Assembly (NCBI RefSeq): GCF_900187965.1
Contig: NZ_FZNL01000007.1
Location: forward strand, 66,405-130,404
Reading direction: 5' to 3'
From: Flavobacterium sp. ov086
GTDB lineage: Bacteria > Bacteroidota > Bacteroidia > Flavobacteriales > Flavobacteriaceae
Length of the DNA: 64,000 nt
The position numbers and the translations under genes are program-made. Position 1 is the stretch's first letter; the number at the start of each line of letters is the position of its first letter. Positions 44,105 to 54,539 of this stretch are shown here, piece after piece. The notes under the pieces were generated by a model that was given only the letters and a program-made list of their open reading frames with translations, had not been told where the DNA came from and ran no database searches.

Positions 44105-46309
44105 ATGAAAAAACAATTTACATCATTAAGGCAGTCTTTTACGATCGCATTTTTTATTCTGACGAGTTATTGCAGCACAATAACGGCGCAACAAATTATC
44201 TCGGTAAAAACAAAAAGTAATGCACTTGTTTTGCAGGTAACTCCGGGGAAAGAATTGAACACCATTTATTTAGGAGAGAAATTGGCAAACGATTTTGAGT
44301 ATGTAAAAGTTCAAGGTCAGTTTCGTCAGGGAACAGATTATTCAGGGATTTACAACGCAGCTTATACGCCATCAGGATCTAAAAATTTACTGGAACCTGC
44401 AATTGCCGTAACGCATGCTGACGGAAATACTTCACTAGATTTATTGTATGTAACGCATAAAACATCCACGATAAGTACAGGAATTTCTCAAACTGAAATC
44501 ACGCTTAAAGATCCTGTATATCCGGTTGAAGTTCACATGTTTATCCAAGCGTATTATGACACTGATGTTATCGAACAATGGACAACAATTCAGCATAGCG
44601 AAAAATCAAATATTACGTTGAACAAATACGCTTCGGCAAATTTATATTTGAAAGGATACAGCAATTTTTATCTAAACCAATATCATGGTGATTGGGCAAA
44701 AGAAATGCAGCCTGAGGAAACAAAATTAACGCACGGAATTAAAGTTTTAGATACTAAATTAGGCTCTCGTGCCAATTTATTTCAACCTTCAGTATTTATG
44801 GTTTCTCTGGACAAACCGGCAACTGAAGACGAAGGAAAAGTTTTGTTTGCAGGTTTGGAGTGGTCAGGAAATTTCAGAACAGATTTAGAATTAGATCCGT
44901 TGAATAATCTTCGTGTTATTTCGGGTATTAACAATGCTGCGGCAAATTATTCTTTGCCTAAAAATGAAGTATTTACAACGCCTAAATTTTGGTACACATT
45001 ATCCTCAAAAGGAAAAGGAAATGCAAGCCGTAATTTGCACGATTGGTCCAGAAATTACAAAATATTAGACGGAAAAGGAAGTCGTATGACCTTGCTAAAC
45101 AACTGGGAAGCGACTTATTTTAATTTTGACGAAAACAAACTAAAAGTGCTTATCGCCGATAGTAAAAAACTGGGTGTAGATATGTTTTTATTGGATGATG
45201 GATGGTTCGGAAATAATTATCCTCGTAACAACGACGATGCGGCTCTTGGAGATTGGGATGTCAATAAAAAGAAGTTACCAAACGGAATTGGAACTTTAGT
45301 GAAAACGGCAAAAGACAATCAGGTAAAATTCGGAATCTGGATTGAGCCTGAAATGGTAAATCCTGCGAGTGATTTGTATAAAAAACATCCGGAATGGATT
45401 GTAAAACAACCGGGAAGAGCGGAACATTATTTCCGTAATCAATTGGTTTTGGATTTATCAAACCCAAAAGTTCAGGATTTTGTTTACGGAGTTGTAGACA
45501 ATCTTTTTACTGAAAATCCGGAATTGGCTTATATCAAATGGGATTGTAATGCAGTGATTTACAACGCTTATTCTTCTAATTTAAAAGACAAACAGAATAA
45601 TTTTTATACAGATTATGTAAACGGACTTTACAAAGTTCTGGAACGTATTCGTGTAAAATATCCAAAAGTACCAATGATGCTTTGCTCTGGCGGTGGCGGT
45701 AGAGTAGATTATGCCGCATTGAAATATTTTACAGAATTCTGGCCAAGTGATAATACAGATCCGTTAGAACGTGTATATATGCAATGGGAATACTCGTATT
45801 TTTATCCTGCTTTGACAATTGCAGCGCACGTTACAGATTGGGGAAAACAGCCTATTAAATACCGTACTGATGTTGCCATGATGGGTAGATTAGGTTTTGA
45901 TATAGTGGTTAAAGATCTAAACGAGAAAGACTTGGCTTATGCACAACAAGCGATAAAAAACTATGGCGCTTTGAGTACTACAATCTGGCAAGGAGATCAA
46001 TATCGTCTGCAAAATCCTTGGGGTAACGATGCAGCTTCTGTGATGTTTGTGAATAAAAATGGTAACGAAGCGGTAGTTTTTAGCTATTTGGTAAATTCTA
46101 GATATGAAGCAGGAACACATCTTCCTATAAAATTAAAAGGATTGCAAGCGGGACAAAACTATAAAGTAGAAGAAATCAACATTTATCCGGATAAAAAAGC
46201 TGCGGTAGAAACCGTAACATACTCTGGCGATTTTTTAATGCAGGTTGGAATTAACCCAAATGTAAATTCTTCGAATACCAGTGTTGTTTTAAAAATTACT
46301 AAGGCCTAA
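44105..46309 (+). CDS. GH36 alpha-galactosidase, exported
   Basis: A 734-residue GH36 enzyme with a signal peptide (cleavage near ITAQ, residue 29). Family motifs are complete: WEATYFNFDE, DMFLLDDGWFGNN, FGIWIEPEMVNPASDLY, nucleophile D480 in YIKWDCN, CSGGGGRVDYAALKYF, and acid/base D549 in FWPSDNTD, followed by AAHVTDWGKQPIKYRTDVAM. It should release terminal alpha-galactose from oligosaccharides in the periplasm or at the surface. Third gene of the operon, 66 nt before the GntR gene. Confidence 0.93.
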   Translation: MKKQFTSLRQSFTIAFFILTSYCSTITAQQIISVKTKSNALVLQVTPGKELNTIYLGEKLANDFEYVKVQGQFRQGTDYSGIYNAAYTPSGSKNLLEPAIAVTHADGNTSLDLLYVTHKTSTISTGISQTEITLKDPVYPVEVHMFIQAYYDTDVIEQWTTIQHSEKSNITLNKYASANLYLKGYSNFYLNQYHGDWAKEMQPEETKLTHGIKVLDTKLGSRANLFQPSVFMVSLDKPATEDEGKVLFAGLEWSGNFRTDLELDPLNNLRVISGINNAAANYSLPKNEVFTTPKFWYTLSSKGKGNASRNLHDWSRNYKILDGKGSRMTLLNNWEATYFNFDENKLKVLIADSKKLGVDMFLLDDGWFGNNYPRNNDDAALGDWDVNKKKLPNGIGTLVKTAKDNQVKFGIWIEPEMVNPASDLYKKHPEWIVKQPGRAEHYFRNQLVLDLSNPKVQDFVYGVVDNLFTENPELAYIKWDCNAVIYNAYSSNLKDKQNNFYTDYVNGLYKVLERIRVKYPKVPMMLCSGGGGRVDYAALKYFTEFWPSDNTDPLERVYMQWEYSYFYPALTIAAHVTDWGKQPIKYRTDVAMMGRLGFDIVVKDLNEKDLAYAQQAIKNYGALSTTIWQGDQYRLQNPWGNDAASVMFVNKNGNEAVVFSYLVNSRYEAGTHLPIKLKGLQAGQNYKVEEINIYPDKKAAVETVTYSGDFLMQVGINPNVNSSNTSVVLKITKA

Positions 46310-46375
46310 ACTAAATCTCGAACATTAGTATATATTTGTAATATATTTCTAATTAAATACCTATTATAACGTTTT

Positions 46376-47392
46376 ATGAAGCAAATTATTCAACAGATAA
46401 AAAATCTTGAATCTATAAATTCCTTCTCTAAACATGAGCAATTGGTTCAGGGAATAATTAATGCCATTGATGAAAAGGTAGTCACAAAAGGTGATTTACT
46501 TCCATCGGTAAATACTTTTATAAGCGAATTAGGTTTTGCCAGAGAAACAATTGCCAAGGCATATAAAGAACTTGTACACAGAGGAATCATCGAATCTAAA
46601 AATCGATTGGGCTATTTTGTGGCAACAAATGATGTTAAACAAGAGCTAAAAGTAGCTTTACTAATATTTGCATTTGATATTTTTCAGGAAACATTTTATG
46701 AAAATTTCAGAAAAGGTCTTGGAAAAAATGTTCAGTTGGATATCTTTTTTCATCATAATAATTTTGATACATTCGAAAGTATTGTTCAAAATATGAAGGG
46801 AAAATACGGAATGTTTGTTATCGCTCCGATTCCAAATGCAAAAACTCCGGCAGTTTTGAAACAATTGCCAACCAACAGAGTTTTGCTTGTAGATCGTTAC
46901 ATAGAAACTGATGAAGATTACAATTATGTTGCACAAGAGTTTGGCGATTCGTCATACAATGCTTTTGTACAGCTAAAAGATAAGATTAAGAAGTACGACG
47001 AGATCATTTTCTTCTTTAAACCATCGTCTGCTGAACCCGATGAAATTTTAAATTCGTTTAAAAGATTCATGAAAGATTATAATATCAAAGGTGTAATTAA
47101 AGAAGAATACGTTTCAGGATCTCTTGAAAAAGGAAAAGTATATTTCACGATTCACAACCTTGAACTTTGGGAAATGCTGAAAGATTCTAAAGTAAAAGGT
47201 CTAAAAATTGGTACAGATATTGGGTTTATTTCGCATAATGATGATATCGTAAAGGAAATCATTTTTGACGGAGTTACCACATTCTCTACAGATTTCTCTG
47301 AAATGGGAAAAAAAGCAGCGAATTTTGTCTTGAATCGTAAGAAGATTCAGGAGATTATTCCAACAGTTCTTGTGGATCGAAATTCGCTATAA
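46376..47392 (+). CDS. GntR-family sensor-regulator with periplasmic-binding-like ligand domain
   Basis: A 338-residue regulator. Residues about 15-80 are the GntR winged helix (KGDLLPSVNTFISELGFARE, then TIAKAYKELVHRGIIESKNR), and residues about 88-338 are a LacI/PBP1-type sugar sensor (LKVALLIFAFDIFQETFYEN, KYGMFVIAPIPNAKTPAVLK, NRVLLVDRYI, DGVTTFSTDFSEMGKKAANF). This FucR/AraR-like layout is typical of Bacteroidetes sugar regulons. It probably represses its own operon and the 49955 SusCD operon through the 21-nt element at 40016 and 49852. A TATATTTG box at 46331-46338 may give it extra transcription of its own. The symporter gene starts 3 nt after its stop. Confidence 0.88.
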   Translation: MKQIIQQIKNLESINSFSKHEQLVQGIINAIDEKVVTKGDLLPSVNTFISELGFARETIAKAYKELVHRGIIESKNRLGYFVATNDVKQELKVALLIFAFDIFQETFYENFRKGLGKNVQLDIFFHHNNFDTFESIVQNMKGKYGMFVIAPIPNAKTPAVLKQLPTNRVLLVDRYIETDEDYNYVAQEFGDSSYNAFVQLKDKIKKYDEIIFFFKPSSAEPDEILNSFKRFMKDYNIKGVIKEEYVSGSLEKGKVYFTIHNLELWEMLKDSKVKGLKIGTDIGFISHNDDIVKEIIFDGVTTFSTDFSEMGKKAANFVLNRKKIQEIIPTVLVDRNSL

Positions 47393-47395
47393 TTT

Positions 47396-48988
47396 ATGAG
47401 TGTATTGTCCATTGTTAGTTTTTTACTAATTACAGGTCTTATTGCTTTTATTTCAGCAATAAAAACACGTAAAAAAAAGGTACAAACCACAGATGGACTT
47501 TTTTTTGCAGATCACAACAATAACTTTTTCATAGTAGGAGGAGCATTGTTGTTAAGCAATATAAGTGCGAATCAATTTATAGGCGAAAACGAATCTATTT
47601 ATACCAATAACATGAGCGTTATAGCGTGGGGCGTGAGTTCCGTGCTGGCAATGTTATTGGTTGCAGAGTATTTTTTGCCTATTTATTTTCGTACCGGAGC
47701 GATGACAATTCCGGATTATTTAGGAAAACGCTACGATCAATCGACCAAAAGATTGGTTTCAATTGTATTTCTATGCAGTTATATTGTTAATTTACTTCCC
47801 GCAGTTTTATACGGTGGCGCGGTTGCCCTTACGGGAATGTTCAACTTTTTATTGCCTTTACAATTAACCTATTGGCAAAACATCTGGATTATGGTTTGGG
47901 TGATAGGCTTAACAGGTTGCGCTTATTCTGTACTTGGAGGTTTGCGAGCGATCTCAATAAGTGACACTATTTTAAGTATCGGATTATTGACTATTGGTAT
48001 TGCTTTCCCTTATTTCGGATTCAAATTTCTAGGTCATGGCGATTGGTCACAAGGTTTGCATATTATGCTTTCGCAGAATAAAGAACATTTAAACGCTATT
48101 GGAGGACCAAAAGATGAAATACCGCTGAGTACTATTTTTACGGGAATGTTTATCATGAACCTGTACTATTGGGGAATGGAGCAGTTTATTGTACAGCAGG
48201 CACTTTCGGCAAAAAGTCTTTCGCACAGTCAAAAAGGAATGGGATTGGCTTGTTTAGGAAAATTGCTATGTCCTTTTATTATCAATATTCCCGGATTGAT
48301 TGGAGTTCATTTGTATAAAAACCTTGAAAATACTGCCGAAGTTTTCCCTCTTGTTGTAAAAGATACCTTGCCGGGAATTATGATTGGGCTTACTGCTGCC
48401 GTAGTTCTGGGCGCGGCAATCAGTACTTTTAATGCAGGCTTAAATAGCAGCAGCACATTGTTTGTGCTTAACCTTTACAAGCCTTGGTTAGAAAAAAGAA
48501 ATAAGGAAGTTACAGAGAAACAATTGGTTTATACAGGACGTAAATTCGAAATTATTATTTCGGCTTTAGCTATGTTTTCTGCTCCGTTTATCATGTTTAG
48601 CAAAGCAGGTTTTTATACGTATTTGCAACAGCTTGGTGGAATGTTTTGCTTGCCGATTTTTACGATTATTCTGGTTGGTTTTGTTTCCAAAAAAGTTCCG
48701 CCACAGGCCGCTAAAATCGGAATGGTATTCTTTATTTTAAGTTATATAATCTTTAATTATATTCTGCAAATTGAGTTGCATTACCTGCACATGTTGGCGT
48801 TATTATTTGTTTTTACAACAATATGCATGTTGGTGGCTTCCAGGTTTTATCCCAATTATAACTATACCGAAATCAAACTTGAATCTGTTGAATTATCGCC
48901 TTGGAAAAACCGTTATTGGTATTTTGCTGCACTGTTGATAGGTATGGTTGGTATCTTTGTTTTATTCTCGAAATGGGGGATAGCTTAG
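47396..48988 (+). CDS. Sodium/solute symporter (SSS family), probable sugar transporter
   Basis: A 530-residue inner-membrane protein with about 13-14 hydrophobic helices. SSS/SLC5 marks: a first helix directly at the N terminus, GLFFADHNNNFFIVGGALLL (gating region), NISANQFIGENESIYTNN, GAMTIPDYLGKRYDQSTKRL, and AAISTFNAGLNSSSTLFVLN. Closest in look to SGLT-type sugar:Na+ symporters. It is 3 nt after the GntR gene, so sensor and transporter are co-expressed; the likely cargo is the monosaccharide released by the operon's enzymes, such as galactose. Confidence 0.85.
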   Translation: MSVLSIVSFLLITGLIAFISAIKTRKKKVQTTDGLFFADHNNNFFIVGGALLLSNISANQFIGENESIYTNNMSVIAWGVSSVLAMLLVAEYFLPIYFRTGAMTIPDYLGKRYDQSTKRLVSIVFLCSYIVNLLPAVLYGGAVALTGMFNFLLPLQLTYWQNIWIMVWVIGLTGCAYSVLGGLRAISISDTILSIGLLTIGIAFPYFGFKFLGHGDWSQGLHIMLSQNKEHLNAIGGPKDEIPLSTIFTGMFIMNLYYWGMEQFIVQQALSAKSLSHSQKGMGLACLGKLLCPFIINIPGLIGVHLYKNLENTAEVFPLVVKDTLPGIMIGLTAAVVLGAAISTFNAGLNSSSTLFVLNLYKPWLEKRNKEVTEKQLVYTGRKFEIIISALAMFSAPFIMFSKAGFYTYLQQLGGMFCLPIFTIILVGFVSKKVPPQAAKIGMVFFILSYIIFNYILQIELHYLHMLALLFVFTTICMLVASRFYPNYNYTEIKLESVELSPWKNRYWYFAALLIGMVGIFVLFSKWGIA

Positions 48989-49436
48989 TCTAAGGTTCTG
49001 AGGCACTGAGGTTCTGAGGTTCAAAGGGACAAAGGGACAAAGGTTTTAATTTTTTTTGAGGAAGGTTCAAAGATTCTGAGGTTCAGAGGAACAAAGGTTT
49101 TAACGTAGAGGCGCACTTTTGCACGTCTTTTTTTATTTTGTTTTTTTGTTTTCCATATAATAGACCTGACAGGTTTTTAAAACAAGTCAGGTCTAACGTA
49201 CGATAAAACGTGTATGAAGAATTAGATTTTTAATGTAGAGACGCATAGCAGTGTGTCTTTTTTTCTTTCAAATAATTATCGATTTTGATTGCGATGGACG
49301 GATTGATCCCGAAGCCTCGGGACATCCCTGCAATATTCGTTGTTCCTTCGGAACTCTTTATAAAATCCCGAAGGAATGATTTATTTTGTAGCAAGGGATT
49401 TCAATCCCTTGAAACGCAAAGTAACCACAATCTTGC

Positions 49437-49530
49437 CATTTCGACATAGGAGAAATCACACTAGAAACTCTGTCACTAAAATCTCCAATCTTTGTCGAGT
49501 TATGCGTGTGATTTCTCCTCTGTCGAAATG
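49437..49530. repeat. Intergenic palindromic element, family A copy 2
   Basis: Arms 49437-49461 and 49506-49530 (25 nt, one mismatch), CATTTCGACATAGGAGAAAT and on. The loop repeats the words of copy 1: ACTAGAAACTCTG and CCAATCTTTG. Confidence 0.85.
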
Positions 49531-49816
49531 ATTAAAAAGTCCTCAAAAGATTTATTAAGAATGATTTGACTAATAATTTTTTCGTTTATTTCTATTTTTT
49601 TCTTTTTTATTTCGAACTGCTTAAAAATAAATTCTGTACAATAAAAATCCCTATATCGTACTTATTTTCCCTTTTTTAGGGCACATGTGCTTTATTTTTG
49701 TCTGAGATTTCTTGATTTTTTCTTCACTTTTTTTCTCTTATTCTTTTTAAATATTATTATTTATATAAATGCCGAAATAAATCCCGCAAAAAAATAACAA
49801 ATTCTTAAAACATAAT

Positions 49817-49846
49817 TTGGATGTTATGAAAATATTTGTATGTTTG
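49817..49846 (+). promoter_or_regulatory. Promoter of the second SusCD pair
   Basis: TTG at 49817-49819, a 19-nt spacer and TATGTTTG at 49839-49846, an exact fit to TTG-N19-21-TAnnTTTG. Confidence 0.75.
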
Positions 49847-49851
49847 TAGTG

Positions 49852-49872
49852 TTGTAGTATAGTATAGTATAA
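49852..49872 (+). promoter_or_regulatory. Candidate GntR operator, copy 2
   Basis: TTGTAGTATAG, T, ATAGTATAA; it begins 5 nt after the -7 box, as copy 1 does at 40016, and overlaps the expected transcription start. The ATG of susC is 82 nt further on. Confidence 0.62.
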
Positions 49873-49954
49873 GTCAATTCGTTTTCTCGTATTTAAGTGC
49901 TCAATATAAAAAAAAACTAACTCAATAATTTTATTAACTAAAAACCAAATCATT

Positions 49955-52900
49955 ATGAGAATTGCAATAAGATACTTATGCTTCTTAGTAGTTATGATGT
50001 CCGCCGGTACACTTTATTCCCAAACCATCACCGGTAAAGTTACAGATAATGAAAATTTGCCATTGCCAGGAGCTACAGTTATTGTAAAAGGTACTCAAAC
50101 CTCTACTGTAACAGATATTGATGGTAGTTACAAACTATCAAATGTTAAAACTGGATCAACTTTAGAATTTAGTTTCATCGGATTTAATACGCTAAGTATT
50201 GCGGCAAATAAGTCGGTTGTAAATGCTTCTTTAAAACCAAGCTCTCAGGAATTAAATGAAGTTGTAATAGTTGGAGCTACAATGAAAAAAGGTGATTTAA
50301 CGGGGGCTGTAAGTAGTGTTTCCGGTGATAAGCTTAGAGAGGTTCCTACGCCAAATGTAGTACAGGCATTACAAGGGCGTGCCTCAGGTGTATATGTACA
50401 ACAAAGTGCTGTACCCGGTCAAACAGGTTCAATAAGAATTAGGGGAAATAATTCTCTAAACTTTGGCGGTAATCCAATATTCGTAATAGATGGGTTGGTT
50501 ACTGATAGCAATTTTGAAAACATTAACCCTAACGATATTGCAAGTATGGAAGTTCTTAAAGATGCTTCTGCTACTGCACTATATGGTTCAAGAGCTGCTA
50601 ATGGAGTAATAGTAATTACTACAAAAAAAGGTTCAAGATCAGGAGAAGCAAAAATACAGTATGATACATGGACAGGTGTATCTGAATTTGCAAGGACTAT
50701 ACCGTTGATGAATGGTCAACAATTATTTGATCTAAGAGTTGATGCTTATGCGAATCGTTATATGGATGAGAATCCCGGGGCTGATCGTGCTGCTTATGTT
50801 AATCAAATTAAGTCAGATGGTTCGACCGTATTTGCACCTTATGAATTGGAATCTTACAGAACGGGCAAAAGTTACAATTGGCTGGATCAGGTAACGCGTT
50901 CAGGTTTTCAAACGAATCATAATTTAAGTTTTAGCGGAGGAGGAGAAAAGGGAACTTATTTTGTAAGTTTCAATTATGTTGACCAGGAAGGACTTCTTAA
51001 AAACTCTGATTTTAAAAGATATAATGGAAAAATTAACCTTACGCAGGATTTAAAATCATGGCTGCAGTTTGGTACCAATACTACTTTTTCAAGAAGCAAG
51101 ACCAATTATCAGGAGGGTAGTGCCTTTGGTGTGGCACTGGGAGCAAATCCACTATTGCCTATAGATTCTAAGGCTACTTATCTTCGATATGGTGAAGTAT
51201 TTGACCAGAATCTTTATAATCCGATAAAAAGTCTTGATATCATAAATTCAAGTACACGTAATAGACTTACAAGTAGTAATTTTTTAAGTCTAAAACCAGT
51301 AAAGGGACTTGATATCAGAACGACACTTTCTGTAGATGTTACAGATCAGGCAAATTTTGATTATGTGCCAAGTACTACAGGACAGTCACTTAGAAATTCT
51401 ATGGATGGGGAAGCGCATCATTATAGATATTCACAATTGAATTATCAGTGGGATAATACCGTAAGTTATAGTAAAGTTTTTGCTGCAAAACATGACATAA
51501 ATCTTATGGGAGGATTTTCTGTAATGAGTAATTCAGCTAATACCACTGAGGTTAGAGCTCGTGGATTTGTTAGTGATGATTTGACCTATATGGCATTATC
51601 AGGTGCCTATCAAAAGGATAATACGCAGTTAAAGTCGGATTTTACAGATTATTCAAACCAATCGTATTTCGCAAGAGCTAACTATACTTTTGATGGTAAA
51701 TATAATATTACAGGGACAATAAGAAGAGATGGTTCTTCTAAATTTGGTCCTAATAACAAATGGGGGAACTTTCCTTCAATAGCAGGAAGTTGGGATATTG
51801 CTAAAGAAAATTTCCTTTCAGGATTTGAAAAATTAAATCAACTTAAGTTTCGTGTAGGTTATGGTATAGTGGGTAATCAAAATGTAGATGCTTACAGGTA
51901 TTTTGCATTATATAATGCTCAAGTTAGTAATAATTCAGGGACTTACGTGTCTGACAACTATATTGATAATTTTGATTTAAGATGGGAAAAACAAAAACAA
52001 TTTAATATTGGACTAGATACTGGTTTCTTTCATAACAGACTGACTGCAGGTGCTAATTATTTTCATATAAATAATGACGATCTGTTAATGCTGCGTAATA
52101 TGCCGGTTTCATCAGGATATAAATATAAGCTGGATAATATTGGTTCTACAACTAATGAGGGTATAGAATTAGAACTTAGTGGTGACATTATTAAAAACAA
52201 AGATTTTAAATGGAATGTTTCTGCCAACATATCATCGGCAAAAAATAAGGTTACAAAACTTTATGGAGATGCCACAGAGATATACAACTTGGGTGGTTAT
52301 AGTAACAATGAGATCCAGCGTACCGGGAACTTTTTCTTAGGCCAATCGGTAAACACTGTTTATGTGTTTCAATATGATGGTATTGCACAGCAGGGAGAAA
52401 ACCTTAGTGGAGTAAATTATGGAAGTAGAACTGTTCAGGCTGGAGACATTAAAATTAAAGACCGCAATGGCGATGGTGTAATAAACGATAAAGACAGGTA
52501 TGTGGTTGGCGATTTGAATCCTGATTATTATGGCGGTTTTTCTACAGATCTTAATTATAAAGGTTTTGCATTAAATGCAGTCTTTTCGTATTCAATAGGA
52601 GGTAAGAGACCAAGTTCAACCTACGAAAGCTATATGAATTCAGGAGGGATGAGTGCAGCACATACAGACCTTTTGGATCGTTGGACTCCTACTAATACCA
52701 ATACAGATGTACCAAGAGCCTATTATGGAGGAGGAAGATATACTTTGGGTGAGACAGATAAAGCAATACAAGATGCTTCATTCTTAAGATTAAATGCACT
52801 TACATTATCGTATACATTACAAGACAAAGTTGCAGAAAGTGTTTTTCTTAAAAATGTAAGGTTTTATGTAACGGGATCGAATCTATTTATTGTAACTAAA

Positions 52901-52981
52901 TATAAAGGATATGATCCAGAGGGAGGAGATTCTTATCCTATATCCAGAATGATAGTTATGGGATTAAATGTATCTCTTTAA
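49955..52981 (+). CDS. SusC-type TonB-dependent transporter, second pair
   Basis: A 1008-residue SusC protein: signal peptide to about residue 24 (GTLYSQ), carboxypeptidase-D-like domain (ITGKVTDNENLPLPGATVIV), TonB box (LNEVVIVGATMKKGDLTGAV), plug motifs (ALQGRASGVYVQQSAVPGQT, PIFVIDGLVTD, IASMEVLKDASATALYGSRA) and a barrel ending SRMIVMGLNVSL. The paired SusD gene starts 25 nt downstream. Shared operator and neighbouring enzymes point to import of an oligosaccharide with alpha-galactose and fucose or L-galactose ends. It is no closer to the 16127 SusC than expected for the family. Confidence 0.93.
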   Translation: MRIAIRYLCFLVVMMSAGTLYSQTITGKVTDNENLPLPGATVIVKGTQTSTVTDIDGSYKLSNVKTGSTLEFSFIGFNTLSIAANKSVVNASLKPSSQELNEVVIVGATMKKGDLTGAVSSVSGDKLREVPTPNVVQALQGRASGVYVQQSAVPGQTGSIRIRGNNSLNFGGNPIFVIDGLVTDSNFENINPNDIASMEVLKDASATALYGSRAANGVIVITTKKGSRSGEAKIQYDTWTGVSEFARTIPLMNGQQLFDLRVDAYANRYMDENPGADRAAYVNQIKSDGSTVFAPYELESYRTGKSYNWLDQVTRSGFQTNHNLSFSGGGEKGTYFVSFNYVDQEGLLKNSDFKRYNGKINLTQDLKSWLQFGTNTTFSRSKTNYQEGSAFGVALGANPLLPIDSKATYLRYGEVFDQNLYNPIKSLDIINSSTRNRLTSSNFLSLKPVKGLDIRTTLSVDVTDQANFDYVPSTTGQSLRNSMDGEAHHYRYSQLNYQWDNTVSYSKVFAAKHDINLMGGFSVMSNSANTTEVRARGFVSDDLTYMALSGAYQKDNTQLKSDFTDYSNQSYFARANYTFDGKYNITGTIRRDGSSKFGPNNKWGNFPSIAGSWDIAKENFLSGFEKLNQLKFRVGYGIVGNQNVDAYRYFALYNAQVSNNSGTYVSDNYIDNFDLRWEKQKQFNIGLDTGFFHNRLTAGANYFHINNDDLLMLRNMPVSSGYKYKLDNIGSTTNEGIELELSGDIIKNKDFKWNVSANISSAKNKVTKLYGDATEIYNLGGYSNNEIQRTGNFFLGQSVNTVYVFQYDGIAQQGENLSGVNYGSRTVQAGDIKIKDRNGDGVINDKDRYVVGDLNPDYYGGFSTDLNYKGFALNAVFSYSIGGKRPSSTYESYMNSGGMSAAHTDLLDRWTPTNTNTDVPRAYYGGGRYTLGETDKAIQDASFLRLNALTLSYTLQDKVAESVFLKNVRFYVTGSNLFIVTKYKGYDPEGGDSYPISRMIVMGLNVSL

Positions 52982-53006
52982 TCAAATTAATTTAATAAAT
53001 TATTTT

Positions 53007-54539
53007 ATGAAAGCAAAAATTATAGCCTTTATGGCGCTAGCAATATTATCAGCTTCCTGTTCTTCAGATTTTTTGGATGAAGAGCCTAAAAGTTCACTTA
53101 CTGCTGCACAGGCATACGGCAGTTTAGGTAAAATAGAGCCAGTTCTCTTAGGAGCCATAACGAATTGGAGGAATATGCAAAAAGACCGTGCAGGACTTTA
53201 TACTTCTCTTGGTACAGACGAAGCGCAACAAGGTGCTTTGCAGGTAACCGGAGATGCAAACCAGGCAGGACTTGATTTGTACAATGGTTTTCTAAGTCAG
53301 GAGAATCAGGCAATTGGACAATTGTGGAATGACAGATGGCCAGTAATTGAAGTAGCTGCGCAAACTATTAGAGCATTAGGAACCAATACCGAAGATGATA
53401 GTGCAAAACGTGATCTTTTAATGGGTGAAGCTAGTTTTTTAAGAGCAACATTAATGTTTGAGCTAACACAATATTGGGGAGAAATACCTATTAATGATAA
53501 AGCAAAAACAGCAGAATTTGGTTTAAAACGTCAGCCTCTGGCTTTGGTTTATTCTTATATAGTAGCCGATTTAGAAAGAGCAATTGAAAAACTTCCTGTA
53601 TCACAAAGCAATCCTGCATTTCCTGCAAAAGGTGTAGCTCAGGCACTTTTAGGGAAAGTATATCTATATGCTCCTGAGGCTTCAGGATACCGCGATTATA
53701 CTAAAGCAAAGCAATGGTTTGGAGCAGTTATTACTTCCGGGAAGTATAGTTTACTGCCTAATTACGCAGATGTTTTTAGTCCGGATCACGCTAATTCTCC
53801 AGAATCACTATATGAATGGCAGTATACTAATAATTGGCCTGATAACAACCAGATACAATGGCAAACGGGTTCAAGAGTTTTAGCAAACATAAACCAATAT
53901 GCTTATTTTGGTGGCTATGATCTTATACTACCTACTCAGTATTGCTATAAAGATAAAACGGATGGCGGAATATGGGAACCAGGTGATATGCGTAAAGACG
54001 CAAGTATTCGTTATGATTTTACTTATAAAGGGGTTAAACCAACACTTCCGGCTGGTTTTGGTGGCGATGAGTTGGATCCACACATTAAAAAATTTGAAGA
54101 TATTCGTGTAGAAGGAAAACAATCATTTTGGAATTCAGGAAAAAACAAACCATACATTCGTTATTCAGATGTGTTGCTTTGCTACGCAGAATGTTTAAAT
54201 GAATTAGGAAGTACTTCTGATGCTGAAGGATATGTAAATCAAGTTCGTACAAGAGCTTTTGGAGGAACATTGCCAACAGGAATGAACTGGAGCGGACTTT
54301 CTCAAACAGAATTCAGAGATAGAATCCTTGACGAACGTATGCGTGAATTAGCTTTTGAAGGCTGGAGAAGAATGGATCTTATTCGTGTAGGAAAATTGGT
54401 GGAATTAGTAGGTGCCCGTAACAAATGGGCAAAACAAAACGGTACAATTGCTGCATTTCATAACCGTTATCCTATTCCTATCGGAGAGATCAAGCTTAAT
54501 GATGATATTAGCGATGCTGATCAAAATCCGGGTTATTAA
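53007..54539 (+). CDS. SusD-family lipoprotein, second pair
   Basis: A 510-residue SusD protein from the ATG at 53007, where MKAKIIAFMALAILSASC forms a lipoprotein signal with C18; a start at 52968 overlapping susC would spoil it. Marks are DFLDEEPKSSLTAAQAYGS, ASFLRATLMFELTQYWGEIP (TPR-helix region), KGVAQALLGKVYLYAPEA, and the C-terminal DERMRELAFEGWRRMDLIRV with RYPIPIGEIKLND. Surface glycan-binding lid of the SusC above. A 347-nt gap follows before the GH95 gene. Confidence 0.92.
   Translation: MKAKIIAFMALAILSASCSSDFLDEEPKSSLTAAQAYGSLGKIEPVLLGAITNWRNMQKDRAGLYTSLGTDEAQQGALQVTGDANQAGLDLYNGFLSQENQAIGQLWNDRWPVIEVAAQTIRALGTNTEDDSAKRDLLMGEASFLRATLMFELTQYWGEIPINDKAKTAEFGLKRQPLALVYSYIVADLERAIEKLPVSQSNPAFPAKGVAQALLGKVYLYAPEASGYRDYTKAKQWFGAVITSGKYSLLPNYADVFSPDHANSPESLYEWQYTNNWPDNNQIQWQTGSRVLANINQYAYFGGYDLILPTQYCYKDKTDGGIWEPGDMRKDASIRYDFTYKGVKPTLPAGFGGDELDPHIKKFEDIRVEGKQSFWNSGKNKPYIRYSDVLLCYAECLNELGSTSDAEGYVNQVRTRAFGGTLPTGMNWSGLSQTEFRDRILDERMRELAFEGWRRMDLIRVGKLVELVGARNKWAKQNGTIAAFHNRYPIPIGEIKLNDDISDADQNPGY

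Larger units (their letters stand above)
48989..49954. other. 966-nt intergenic region with several repeats and a SusCD promoter
   Basis: Near 48995-49100 there are GGTTCTGAGG and GGGACAAA tandem words. GACCTGACAGGTTTTT with a partial complement (about 49164-49197) forms a hairpin, TCCCGAAGCCTCGGGA lies near 49307-49322 and AAGGGATTTCAATCCCTT near 49393-49410. A family A element is at 49437-49530. The right end carries promoter and operator. No gene is seen. Confidence 0.65.

Noticed and set aside
52968..53006. SusD start overlapping the second susC
   Set aside because: It would place 13 residues before a normal lipoprotein signal; the ATG at 53007 restores it.
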